From assembly GCF_026672275.1 (NCBI RefSeq), contig NZ_JANQCD010000004.1:108545-172544 (forward strand): a DNA stretch of 64,000 nucleotides. Reading direction: 5' to 3'. The translations under genes were made by a program, and so were the position numbers. The notes beneath the pieces are model-generated. The model searched no databases and was not told the origin of the DNA. It saw only the letters and a list, made by a program, of their open reading frames with translations. This document shows positions 18,229 to 26,414 of the stretch, piece after piece. The stretch's first letter is position 1, and the number at the start of each line of letters is the position of its first letter. The stretch is from Marinifilum sp. D737. GTDB lineage: Bacteria > Bacteroidota > Bacteroidia > Bacteroidales > Marinifilaceae.

Positions 18229-18762
18229 ATGAAAAGACAGCTCAACATCCTACTTGCCTCTCTTGTTCTATTATGCTCGTGCAAAGGACAAGAATCGGTA
18301 ATCGATAATAGTGTAGTGAAGGATTTGAATATTGATCGTTACCTGGGAAAATGGTACGAAATTGCTCGCTTCGATCACAGCTTTGAAAGAGGTTTGGTGG
18401 GGGTTACAGCCCACTATTCCATGCGTGAGGATGGAAAAATAAAGGTCGTGAACTCGGGATACAAAGGGAGCCTGGATGGAGAGAGATCGGAAGCCATTGG
18501 CAAAGCAAAAATTCCCAACCCAAACATTCCTTCCAAATTGAAAGTTTCCTTCTTCTGGATTTTTTATGGCGACTATTTTGTTCTGGAATTGGATGAAGAT
18601 TACCAATGGGCCATTGTTGGAAGCAATACCGATAAATACCTTTGGATCCTATCTCGAAATCCACAAATGGATGATCAATTGTATTCCAAACTACTGAAGC
18701 AATTACAAGCAAGAGCTTACGATACCAGCAAATTAATAAAAGTGGAACAAAGAAAGGAATAA
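18229..18762 (+). CDS. blc: Outer-membrane lipocalin (Blc-like lipoprotein)
   Basis: 177 residues with a lipoprotein signal (LLCSC, Cys about residue 17). The lipocalin fold shows the first signature YLGKWYEIARFDHSFERGL (GxW), the strand AIGKAKIPNPNIPSKLKVSFF, the YFVLELDEDYQWAIVGS strand, and the C-terminal YLWILSRNPQMDD helix. This is the Blc/apolipoprotein D-like bacterial group, thought to bind or transport lipids or lysophospholipids at the outer membrane. It follows the PD40 gene after 21 bp and precedes the CPBP-like gene after 31 bp. Confidence 0.93.
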   Translation: MKRQLNILLASLVLLCSCKGQESVIDNSVVKDLNIDRYLGKWYEIARFDHSFERGLVGVTAHYSMREDGKIKVVNSGYKGSLDGERSEAIGKAKIPNPNIPSKLKVSFFWIFYGDYFVLELDEDYQWAIVGSNTDKYLWILSRNPQMDDQLYSKLLKQLQARAYDTSKLIKVEQRKE

Positions 18763-18793
18763 AACCACATCCTCTAAATCTTATTTTTTAGTA

Positions 18794-19441
18794 GTGAGTA
18801 AAACCATATTATACAATAAATCCCTCGAAATACCAGCGATTATACTTACCGTATTGGGTAAATTCCTGTTTATGGATTATTTAAACTGGCGATTTCCATT
18901 CGTTTTAAGTGCTACCATTTTATGGTGTGCTTACATTTGGTACAGAAAGAAGATCAACCAAGGAATCTTAAAATATTGGGGATTTAGAACCGACAATTTC
19001 AGAAGCGTATTAAAGGTGGTTCTCCCCTTTGGACTTACTGCAGTAATTGCATTTTTTACAATTGGTGGCATTCAAGGAACCATTAATGCAACATGGCACA
19101 TTATTCCGGTATTGTTGTTTTATCCACTTTGGGGCAGCATTCAACAATTCCTACTAATTGGTTTGGTGGCAGGAAACCTGTACGACAATCCCAATCGCAA
19201 ACTTAACAAGCACATTATTGTACTGTTTGCAGCTACCCTATTCGCTTTGGTTCACTATCCCGATTACTGGTTGATTGGTGGTACTTTTATTCTGGCAATA
19301 TTCTATGGATACGTTTATTTGAAGGAAAAAAACTTGTATGTTCTGGGAATCTTTCATGGATGGTTAGGGGCTTTGTTCTATTACACGGTATTAGACAGTA
19401 ATCCTTTTTATGAAATATTTGGGAACTTGTTGAATTTGTAG
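18794..19441 (+). CDS. CPBP-like intramembrane protein with altered first catalytic motif
   Basis: 215 residues, mostly membrane helices. It matches the CPBP (Abi/CaaX protease-like) fold: motif 1 region PLWGSIQQFLLIGLVAGNLY, motif 2 LFALVHYPDYW (FxxxH), motif 3 LGIFHGWLGALFYY (His). Motif 1 normally carries the Glu pair EExxxR, but here it reads QQ and lacks the Arg, so metalloprotease activity is doubtful. Start is GTG at 18794; the next in-frame ATG would cut into the first helix. It probably belongs to the PD40-lipocalin transcript. Confidence 0.7.
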   Translation: MSKTILYNKSLEIPAIILTVLGKFLFMDYLNWRFPFVLSATILWCAYIWYRKKINQGILKYWGFRTDNFRSVLKVVLPFGLTAVIAFFTIGGIQGTINATWHIIPVLLFYPLWGSIQQFLLIGLVAGNLYDNPNRKLNKHIIVLFAATLFALVHYPDYWLIGGTFILAIFYGYVYLKEKNLYVLGIFHGWLGALFYYTVLDSNPFYEIFGNLLNL

Positions 19442-19592
19442 AATAATTAGAATGACACACCCACGAATAAATAACTATTAACCTGATAATTATCAAGATC
19501 ATCTGACCTTAATAAGAAAATTATGTCTCTATATGAAATACCGTGGGTAATAAAATTAATAGTAGTGCATTAATGAGAATATTATTTATAAC

Positions 19593-19859
19593 CTAAGCCT
19601 TAATTTGCTCAAGCCGCATGGCTTTTACTTTCTCCATTGATGAGAAAGTAAACAATCCCGAAGCTTCGGGAAGGGCGCGTAAGATCAAACTACTGATATT
19701 TGAAAACTTTAAGTGCGGCGGGATGATCTTCGAACAAGTTCTCAGCTTTCCCGTCTTTCTAAAAGTTTTCTGCACATAAGCAGCTTGACCTTCCAATGCC
19801 CACCATGGGTAGTGAAGCAAAATAAGAACCAGTAATGATAATTCTAAATAATTACCCAT
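19593..19859 (-). other. Open frame of repeat-like character, doubtful gene
   Basis: An 88-codon minus-strand frame fills much of the 450-bp gap between the CPBP-like and lipoprotein genes. The product has no signal peptide, membrane helix or recognised domain. Its sequence (for example GQAAYVQKTFRKTGKLRT) looks like the translation of a repeated intergenic element rather than a protein, and the TCCCGAAGCTTCGGGA palindrome lies inside it. Kept as an element to test, not a called gene. Confidence 0.3.
19656..19671. repeat. TCCCGA...TCGGGA palindrome, copy 2
   Basis: TCCCGAAGCTTCGGGA, a perfect 16-bp palindrome. Same family as 9204-9221 and 37592-37609. Confidence 0.75.
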
Positions 19860-19891
19860 TATAAATCATGCAGAATCAAAATTATAAACAG

Positions 19892-20626
19892 ATGAATAAA
19901 ATTATCCTTGGTATTATTTTGGGAACAATGCTTTGCTCCTGTTCTTATAAGAATATCTATACTCTAAAAAAATTTCATGTAAATCCGTTACAGTCAGAAT
20001 ATCATTCGGGATACTCAGAATACACAGCTGACAAATACAAAATTCAGTTGAAGTATATCAGCAGAAAAGAAGATAAAATTGACTTTGAGGCAATAATCAC
20101 CAACACCTCTAAGGATACTATTTTTATTGATCCCAGTTTGTTTTACTACAAGGCTTATCGAAAAACTGAAATTAACTCATACAACCATATTCAAAGCTAT
20201 TCTTGTATTAATTCTGATAGTTTATTGCAAAAGGCATTCGAGGTGAAACAACAACTAAGCCATGCCAAAAACCCATACTCTAAGGAAAATTACACTACTT
20301 CCTCCATTATTACAGAAGCCTTGGTTGCCGGATTTTTTGAATCCCTTTCGGGATCAGAGAATGAAGACGACGAGTACGAATCTCGTGAAGAAATGGAGGC
20401 CAATTGGGTAAAAGATCGTATCCAAATAGTAACACGCTGCGATGAAACCATTGACTACCTTCAAAACGAAGCCATTTTAAATACAAGCCTGGCACCAAAG
20501 AATATGGTAAAAGGCAAATTGCGTTTCACACTGATATTAAAAGCAAAAAGAGTAAAGTTTTATTTTCCTGTAGCTGAATGTAAAACCTCATCCTTAATTT
20601 TTGATCAGCAAGCATTTTACAAATAG
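19892..20626 (+). CDS. Hypothetical lipoprotein
   Basis: 244 residues. The ATG at 19892 opens directly into a lipoprotein signal (IILGIILGTMLCSCSYK, Cys about residue 14-16). An upstream in-frame ATG at 19868 would add eight polar residues before it. The mature part looks like beta-strand-rich sequence with a possible Ig-like layout (KIQLKYISRKEDKIDFEAIITNTSKDTIFIDPSLF) and an acidic middle (GSENEDDEYESREEMEAN). I recognise no family. Isolated gene with a hairpin downstream. Confidence 0.7.
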   Translation: MNKIILGIILGTMLCSCSYKNIYTLKKFHVNPLQSEYHSGYSEYTADKYKIQLKYISRKEDKIDFEAIITNTSKDTIFIDPSLFYYKAYRKTEINSYNHIQSYSCINSDSLLQKAFEVKQQLSHAKNPYSKENYTTSSIITEALVAGFFESLSGSENEDDEYESREEMEANWVKDRIQIVTRCDETIDYLQNEAILNTSLAPKNMVKGKLRFTLILKAKRVKFYFPVAECKTSSLIFDQQAFYK

Positions 20627-20688
20627 AGCCTATTAATTCATTCCCTCTTTTCTGTAAGTTCGTCCTACAAGATCATATCGCATCAAAA

Positions 20689-20717
20689 AGCCACAAACTC
20701 TTATCGAATTTGTGGCT
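20689..20717. terminator. Hairpin between convergent lipoprotein and outer-membrane peptidase genes
   Basis: AGCCACAAA and TTTGTGGCT pair perfectly across an 11-base loop, extended outward by partly complementary CATCAAA/TTTGATG. Probable bidirectional terminator. Confidence 0.75.
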
Positions 20718-20738
20718 ATTTGATGATGCGTTGTATGT

Positions 20739-23700
20739 TTAATATGCGGCCAAATTAAAAGAAATCAAAAAATTGGCAAATAAGTTATTGGTTTGGTTTT
20801 CGTAACCCAATCGAACCCCTAAGTCTACCGGAGCCGAAAACCTTAATACATGTAAGTCGGATCTTAGCTCAATACCTCCTGAGAAATAATCATTTTTAAA
20901 TGGGAAAACATCTCCTTCTTCATTTTCCAGGTATTTTTTCTCGTATCCATAATCCACAAAGGCATTCATTTTAATGCGCTTAAAATAGGCCAAAGGGCCT
21001 AGGTTCCAATCCGGATAAAAAAGAGGCATTGCATAATCTGCTCCTACAGTTGCAATGTGTTTTCCATATAAATCACTCATCCCTCTAGGACTTTTCACCA
21101 TATTCGAAAAGCGAGAATCAGTTAACGAACGGTATTGATAAGCTCCATACAATTTGATTCCATGATGTTTTACCAATCCAGGGAAATACAAATGCCCCTC
21201 AGCCGACCAGGTATTGCCAAGATCTCTATCGCCCCAAGGAGTATCACGGTAGTTCAACTCGAATATTTGAGCCCATTGGTATTGTACATCTCTTGGTGCT
21301 GTTTTGGCAATATTATATCCAAACAATTGGTATTCCATAACCTGTTGACTAAAGGATTCATCACCAAAATCATACTCTCCTATTCCAAGCGAGTTATTAA
21401 CCGTAGTTTTTAAGGCTACTGTATTTAAATCTGTAAACTTTACCATACTATAGGTAAGTTTCGGAATTAACTTTCGTGTATACTGTCCCGATGATAAATT
21501 AAATGGCAAACTAATACTATTTTCCCATTCCCATTGTTTCCACCCGGTATTAACCAGCAAAGTGTCCATCTGTTCAGGCTGTAAGCGCTGTGCTACGGTA
21601 GCATAAGTAGTATTCCTATCTCCTATGGTGAATTTAGAATCTAATATTGGAAACCACCCTTTGTAAGAAAGATTGGCATAAAACTGACCATTATCAAATC
21701 CTTCCTCCCTTTTGTAACCTACTGTTGTTAGTAAAGTACTCAACTTGTTCTGGCTGGCAACGGAAACCCCTACATCTGCCTTACCATCAATACCATCAAC
21801 AAACATTGGAGCCCAGGAATGGAAGCTGAACAAATTGGCCAGTTTCGAATAGTTCCTTACTTCGAATCGATCGAGATTGGTAGTATCAGCATTTAACTTC
21901 TCTCCCAATTGATTGGATAGTTGTTCTGCCAAAGGGTATTGATTATAATCGCCCTGCCACTCCTTCCATTTTTCTTTATCAATAGCTGCCTTTGCCAAAA
22001 GGTAACCATCTGAGGTATAATCAGAATAGTACAGTTTCTTATTGGGGGTAACATATGCATCTCTGCCTCCAAATCTTGAAGACGTTACCTGGTATACTTT
22101 CTTGGTATTCAAATCGAGAGCAAACACATTATCAATGCCAGTAAATGAAGCATTAAAATACAAGTAATCTCCGTAAGGAACCGGACGCGACATGTCGGCA
22201 TATCCAGAGTTGAAAAGTTCTTCTCTTTCTTCAGATTTTAGGTTCAATTTTACAATCTGCTTCCCTCTATCATTCAAAACAATTAAAACAATATTCTCAT
22301 CATCCATAAATTGAGGTGTTTGAAAATACTCATTCTTCCCCGCAGCAATTCTTTGTTTGATTAATCCTGTTTCATGATCAATTATCACAAGACTATTATC
22401 TCCCTTCTGATCTGAAGAAACAGCAACGATCTCACTTGCATCTGATTTAAATGATGGCGCAAACAATGACTTCATGAAGCGATGCATTTTCTTCTCTTTT
22501 GATTTGATATTGTAAGTCACCAAAATACTCCTGTCTGCATGTTCCCAGCGAATGTTCTGTTTTGATTCTGCCCACACCAGGTATCCATTGCGATAATCAT
22601 AGTCGATATTTGACAAATAGCCTGGCACCAAAACTTTATCAGTATTGCCATTAACATCCAACTTTTCAAAACACAAAGCATCCGATAAACCGTGCTTCAG
22701 ATAGATTAAATCTCCTTGCTCTGTTACATGTGGGATTCTTTTACTGGTAAAGTATTTTTCTCTATCGCTCACCAACTGATAAGCTGATTTATCCGTTTCA
22801 GTATCTTGTTTCTTCCACTCCCAAAGCAACTCTTGCATGGTATCGAAATACAGCAGTAGCTTCCCATCAGAATACTTTTTCGCTCCTTGTACCTTCTCCC
22901 AGTCTACATCTCCTGCTTTTCCATATTTCTTCTGAAGTTCAATTTTAACCTGTTTTCTACTTTCAGATAAGCTTTTCTTTATTCCATTTGAAAAACTCAC
23001 AATTCCCAATGGGTGTCGGGCCACATTTGTTAAAGTATTGTCCCAAATTTTATCACCATAGTTGGATCTTGCTTTACCTACCAAATGGTAACCCAATTTG
23101 TATCTGTCGGTCACATAATCATTATACGAACCATTAACTGCTTTATCGTATGAAAACTCACCTTTTTCAAGCAATTGAGCTCTTAATTCCTGTTCAAATT
23201 CTGGTAACCTTCCTCTTCCCGACTCACTCATACTGGTCTCCAAACAAACGGCATCTCCTTCCATAAACCATGGTGGCAAATATAATCCTACTACTACGGC
23301 AGTAGCTTGTTGCCCGAATACATAATTCAATACTCTTGTAAATCCTTGCTCTATTTTATCCATTTGAACCACATGCCGAAACTCATGCGTTGCCAAATGG
23401 TCCAACCAAATTTGCGCATCATTATTCTGAGCCGAAGTGGTATACAGCTCCATTCGTTTAGGAGCCCAGGCCACTAATCCATTAGAGTTGGCTGAATGTG
23501 TATGCAAAACCACCGAAAACTTCTTAGGCACCCGGTTTAAACTCTTCCCTCCTTTGTGCAACAAATCCTCAAACAAAGCTGCAATATAGCGTGCCTTTTC
23601 TTCTGATTCTTGCGGGAAAATAATTTGAAATTCCCTGGTATTAATCTGTTTCCATTTGATAGAGGCAGGATCTTGCCCTGTAATAAAATATTGCGAATAT

Positions 23701-23753
23701 CCTGACGCAAATACCAGAACAAAACACACTAGAAATGCCAATCTTTTAATCAT
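20739..23753 (-). CDS. Outer-membrane protein with N-terminal gluzincin peptidase domain, propeller and beta-barrel
   Basis: 1004 residues with a signal peptide (about 1-20). Residues about 35-180 form a peptidase-MA-like domain with HEFRH (123-127) and a downstream WFMEGDA whose Glu (about 165) fits the third zinc ligand of gluzincins. Residues about 290-620 contain repeated strand motifs of a beta-propeller (for example YDYRNGYLVWAESKQN and the PD40-like ILVTYNIKSKEKKMH). The C-terminal 350 residues alternate hydrophobic and polar residues like an outer-membrane barrel and end in an aromatic/Ala terminus (LISFNLAAY). Family name unknown to me. Substrate and orientation unknown. Confidence 0.75.
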   Translation of the reverse strand: MIKRLAFLVCFVLVFASGYSQYFITGQDPASIKWKQINTREFQIIFPQESEEKARYIAALFEDLLHKGGKSLNRVPKKFSVVLHTHSANSNGLVAWAPKRMELYTTSAQNNDAQIWLDHLATHEFRHVVQMDKIEQGFTRVLNYVFGQQATAVVVGLYLPPWFMEGDAVCLETSMSESGRGRLPEFEQELRAQLLEKGEFSYDKAVNGSYNDYVTDRYKLGYHLVGKARSNYGDKIWDNTLTNVARHPLGIVSFSNGIKKSLSESRKQVKIELQKKYGKAGDVDWEKVQGAKKYSDGKLLLYFDTMQELLWEWKKQDTETDKSAYQLVSDREKYFTSKRIPHVTEQGDLIYLKHGLSDALCFEKLDVNGNTDKVLVPGYLSNIDYDYRNGYLVWAESKQNIRWEHADRSILVTYNIKSKEKKMHRFMKSLFAPSFKSDASEIVAVSSDQKGDNSLVIIDHETGLIKQRIAAGKNEYFQTPQFMDDENIVLIVLNDRGKQIVKLNLKSEEREELFNSGYADMSRPVPYGDYLYFNASFTGIDNVFALDLNTKKVYQVTSSRFGGRDAYVTPNKKLYYSDYTSDGYLLAKAAIDKEKWKEWQGDYNQYPLAEQLSNQLGEKLNADTTNLDRFEVRNYSKLANLFSFHSWAPMFVDGIDGKADVGVSVASQNKLSTLLTTVGYKREEGFDNGQFYANLSYKGWFPILDSKFTIGDRNTTYATVAQRLQPEQMDTLLVNTGWKQWEWENSISLPFNLSSGQYTRKLIPKLTYSMVKFTDLNTVALKTTVNNSLGIGEYDFGDESFSQQVMEYQLFGYNIAKTAPRDVQYQWAQIFELNYRDTPWGDRDLGNTWSAEGHLYFPGLVKHHGIKLYGAYQYRSLTDSRFSNMVKSPRGMSDLYGKHIATVGADYAMPLFYPDWNLGPLAYFKRIKMNAFVDYGYEKKYLENEEGDVFPFKNDYFSGGIELRSDLHVLRFSAPVDLGVRLGYENQTNNLFANFLISFNLAAY

Positions 23754-23799
23754 AAATAGCCATTTTATTTTGAATGCCTTAAAATACCAAACTAATACA

Positions 23800-23822
23800 C
23801 TGTAAACAAAATTAATTTACAG
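23800..23822. promoter_or_regulatory. Inverted repeat in divergent promoter region
   Basis: CTGTAAA and TTTACAG around nine AT-rich bases, between the divergent peptidase-barrel and map genes. Possible operator or promoter hairpin; no regulator can be named. Confidence 0.35.
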
Positions 23823-23859
23823 ATGTTTTAATTAACATTAAATGATATCTCGTTTTGAA

Positions 23860-23891
23860 TTTGCAAAAGTCGTTTTCAATGCAGACCTTTG
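23860..23891 (+). promoter_or_regulatory. Putative promoter of map
   Basis: TTTG at 23860-23863, 20 bases, then GACCTTTG at 23884-23891, one mismatch from the Bacteroidota consensus TTTG-N19-21-TAnnTTTG. It lies about 48 bp before the map ATG. Confidence 0.5.
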
Positions 23892-23938
23892 CCTCCTTAA
23901 TTATAGATTGAAAAACGGTATCTGAATAGATCAAAATT

Positions 23939-24718
23939 ATGGGTAAAATTGTAATTAAAACACCGGAACAAATCGAAGGAATTCGAAAAAGTTCACAGTT
24001 AGCCGGAAATACATTAAAATATATTAGCAATTACGTTGAGGAAGGTGTATCCACTCACTATCTTGATAAATTAATTGAAGAATACATCCGTGATAATGGA
24101 GCAATTCCAGCTCCTTTAAACTATCATGGTTTTCCAAAATCATGTTGCATCTCACTTAATGATGTAATCTGTCACGGTATTCCTGATGAAAAAACCATTT
24201 TAAAACCAGGAGATATTCTTAACATTGATGTTACAACAATTCTTGATGGCTATTATGGCGATACTAGCACCATGTTTACCATTGGTGATATTACCGACCA
24301 AGCTGCAAGATTAGTAGAAGATACGGAACATGCTCTATACTTAGGAATTGAACAAGTAAGACCTGGCAACTATTTTGGTAATATTGGTTTTATGATTGGA
24401 CGTTATGCTCAAGCAAAAAAATACAGTGTAGTATATGAATTCTGTGGACACGGTATTGGATTAGAGTTCCATGAGGATCCTCAAGTAGAACACATCGCTC
24501 CAAGAAACTCAGGCCCAAAAATGAAAGAAGGAATGGTTTTCACAATCGAGCCAATGATCAATTTGGGTAAAGCAAGAGCTGTTGTTGATGAGAATGATGG
24601 CTGGACTGCAAGAACTGTAGACAAAAAATTATCTGCTCAATTCGAACACACCATTTTGGTAACAAAAGATGGGTACGAAATTTTAACTGATGTTGGTGAT
24701 TACGAAATCTTCAGATAA
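23939..24718 (+). CDS. map: Type I methionine aminopeptidase
   Basis: 259 residues. It removes the initiator Met from nascent proteins in the cytosol. All five metal ligands are seen: LNIDVTTILDGYYGDTSTMF (two Asp), FCGHGIGLEFHE (His), FTIEPM (Glu) and QFEHTIL (Glu), plus substrate-site NYHGFPKSCCISLNDVICHG. Length and absence of an N-terminal zinc-finger extension match bacterial type Ia enzymes. Monocistronic, flanked by a promoter-like element and a terminator. Confidence 0.96.
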   Translation: MGKIVIKTPEQIEGIRKSSQLAGNTLKYISNYVEEGVSTHYLDKLIEEYIRDNGAIPAPLNYHGFPKSCCISLNDVICHGIPDEKTILKPGDILNIDVTTILDGYYGDTSTMFTIGDITDQAARLVEDTEHALYLGIEQVRPGNYFGNIGFMIGRYAQAKKYSVVYEFCGHGIGLEFHEDPQVEHIAPRNSGPKMKEGMVFTIEPMINLGKARAVVDENDGWTARTVDKKLSAQFEHTILVTKDGYEILTDVGDYEIFR

Positions 24719-24746
24719 AGAAATTTCCTGACTAATAGAATATAAG

Positions 24747-24781
24747 CCGTCTTAAATAAAATTTGGGACGGTTCTTTTTTT
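24747..24781 (+). terminator. Rho-independent terminator after map
   Basis: CCGTCTTAAAT and ATTTGGGACGG pair with two G-T wobbles across AAA, followed by a T-rich tract. Confidence 0.85.
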
Positions 24782-24836
24782 CACTTTCGCAATGAAAGAA
24801 TTTGTATTAATTTAGCTCATCACTAAACTTTAAACT

Positions 24837-25532
24837 ATGAAGAACGTTGCAGTTCTATTGGCTGGCGGAAGCGGTAAAAGAATGGGAACCTCACTCCCTA
24901 AACAATTTTTAAAAATTGCAGATAAACCAATCATCCAACACTCAATTGAGGCTTTTGAATTTCATCCCAATATCGATGAAATCTGTATTGTTATTAATGC
25001 TGACTACCACGAGGAAATTAACGATTTGATCGCTAATAACAAATACAGGAAGGTAAAATACGTATTAAGTGGTGGTAAAGAAAGGAGTGATTCCAGCCTT
25101 GCTGCAATTAAAGCTTATGAACGAGAACAAAATGTATACCTGATTTTTCATGATGCTGTACGTCCTTTCGTTTCCAAGCGTATTATTAGCGATGTAATTA
25201 ATGCTTTGGAAGCGGGAAAATCAGTAGCTGTTGCAATTCCAACAACCGATACCATTTTCAGCCTGAATCAAGATGAAACCATTGAATCTGTGCCCAATCG
25301 CAATTTGTTGCGAAGAGCCCAAACTCCTCAGGCATTTTCATACAAAACCATTAAAAAAGCCTATGATATTGCAATGAACGATTCCAATTTTGTGGCAACT
25401 GATGATTGTGGTGTTGTTTTAAAATATCTTCCAAATGAAGCCATTCACATTGTTGAAGGTGAAGAATCCAATATCAAAATCACTTTTGAGCAAGATTTAC
25501 TGCAAGGGGCACAAATTGCGGATAAAAAGTAA
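24837..25532 (+). CDS. IspD/TarI-family cytidylyltransferase
   Basis: 231 residues. It transfers CMP from CTP to a sugar-alcohol phosphate. The nucleotide-binding start is AVLLAGGSGKRMGTSLPKQFL, followed by FHDAVRPFVSKRI, SVPNRNLLRRAQTPQAF, ATDDCGVVLKYLP and EGEESNIKITFEQDL. The family contains IspD (methylerythritol-phosphate, isoprenoid MEP pathway) and TarI/Bcs1 (ribitol-5-phosphate). HDAVRPF and the PNR...QTPQ/TDDCG segments look to me more TarI-like than like the Bacteroidota IspD I remember, and a CDP-alditol phosphotransferase-like gene lies 900 bp away. Neither identity is proved, so no symbol is given. Confidence 0.85.
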   Translation: MKNVAVLLAGGSGKRMGTSLPKQFLKIADKPIIQHSIEAFEFHPNIDEICIVINADYHEEINDLIANNKYRKVKYVLSGGKERSDSSLAAIKAYEREQNVYLIFHDAVRPFVSKRIISDVINALEAGKSVAVAIPTTDTIFSLNQDETIESVPNRNLLRRAQTPQAFSYKTIKKAYDIAMNDSNFVATDDCGVVLKYLPNEAIHIVEGEESNIKITFEQDLLQGAQIADKK

Positions 25533-25561
25533 GCATTGAAAAAATATCAATCGAAACTTAC

Positions 25562-25600
25562 AAAAAAGGCTTGACTGTAAAATACAATCAAGCCTTTTTT
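25562..25600. terminator. Bidirectional terminator
   Basis: AAAAAAGGCTTGA and TCAAGCCTTTTTT arms between the convergent cytidylyltransferase and WaaP-like kinase genes. Confidence 0.92.
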
Positions 25601-25638
25601 AGTAATATTTTTATTTTGTAGTTTCAGATTTAGACAAA

Positions 25639-26412
25639 CTATTTTTTACCCTTTATTAGGGCTTTAAATTTATGCTTTCTATAGATCTTCTCTTTGTGTT
25701 TTTTATCAAATTGAAGCAAAAGCTTAATAGCTTCATTTTCATCCCGTTTATTCAATTGAGCATATTGTTTTGCAATAATTTCAAGTTCATATTTGGATGC
25801 CCATAACTGTGCAAAATTTCTTAATCCTTTTAGATAATCAATTTTCTCAAATCTTAATCTATTGATATCTACAATAGAAAAATCATATTTGTCATTTTCT
25901 AATTTTGTAACTAATACATTGCCTCTTGAATAATCTAAATGATGAATACCCATTTTATGCAACTTGCCATATGTATAGGTAGCAAACTGCTTCAGAATAT
26001 TCTCTTTATCCGGAAATTCAAAACCGATTAAATCTCTAATGGTAAAATCATATTTAAGGTGAACCGAGACATAATAACTTCTATTAAAGAGAGCTTTTTT
26101 TAAAGTTTCAACAAAAGCGATCGGTTCTGGCGTATTGGCTCCTCTTCTTAAAATTTCAATTCCATATTCGTATGAGTGCTTGGCCTTTGAACCTCTTAGC
26201 CATGCATAAGCCAATTTATTTATGAAATTCGGAATTTTAAAAGATTTAACATTTAGTTTTACTCCTTCATAGTCAAAAACCTTAATTTCATTTCGCCCTT
26301 TATAAATTGAAGTGCCTTCACTTTCAAAAATATGAGGTAAATCATTAACGAAATCCTCAACGAACTCATATTCAGAATTAACCGTGTAACGCTTTTTTTT
26401 CTCGAATACCAT
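25639..26412 (-). CDS. WaaP/InaA-like lipopolysaccharide or surface-glycan kinase
   Basis: 257 residues with the eukaryotic-like kinase fold of the Kdo/WaaP family. The catalytic loop is HHLDYSRGNVLVT (HxDxxxxN) and the metal-binding Asp lies in FSIVDINRLRF. An Arg/Lys-rich N-terminal lobe carries the putative ATP-binding Lys in VKLNVKSFKIP. Known relatives phosphorylate LPS core sugars on the cytoplasmic face. Its ATG follows the stop of the upstream phosphotransferase-like gene with two bases between, so the two are co-expressed and probably act on the same glycan. The acceptor is unknown. Confidence 0.85.
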   Translation of the reverse strand: MVFEKKKRYTVNSEYEFVEDFVNDLPHIFESEGTSIYKGRNEIKVFDYEGVKLNVKSFKIPNFINKLAYAWLRGSKAKHSYEYGIEILRRGANTPEPIAFVETLKKALFNRSYYVSVHLKYDFTIRDLIGFEFPDKENILKQFATYTYGKLHKMGIHHLDYSRGNVLVTKLENDKYDFSIVDINRLRFEKIDYLKGLRNFAQLWASKYELEIIAKQYAQLNKRDENEAIKLLLQFDKKHKEKIYRKHKFKALIKGKK

Positions 26413-26414
26413 CT

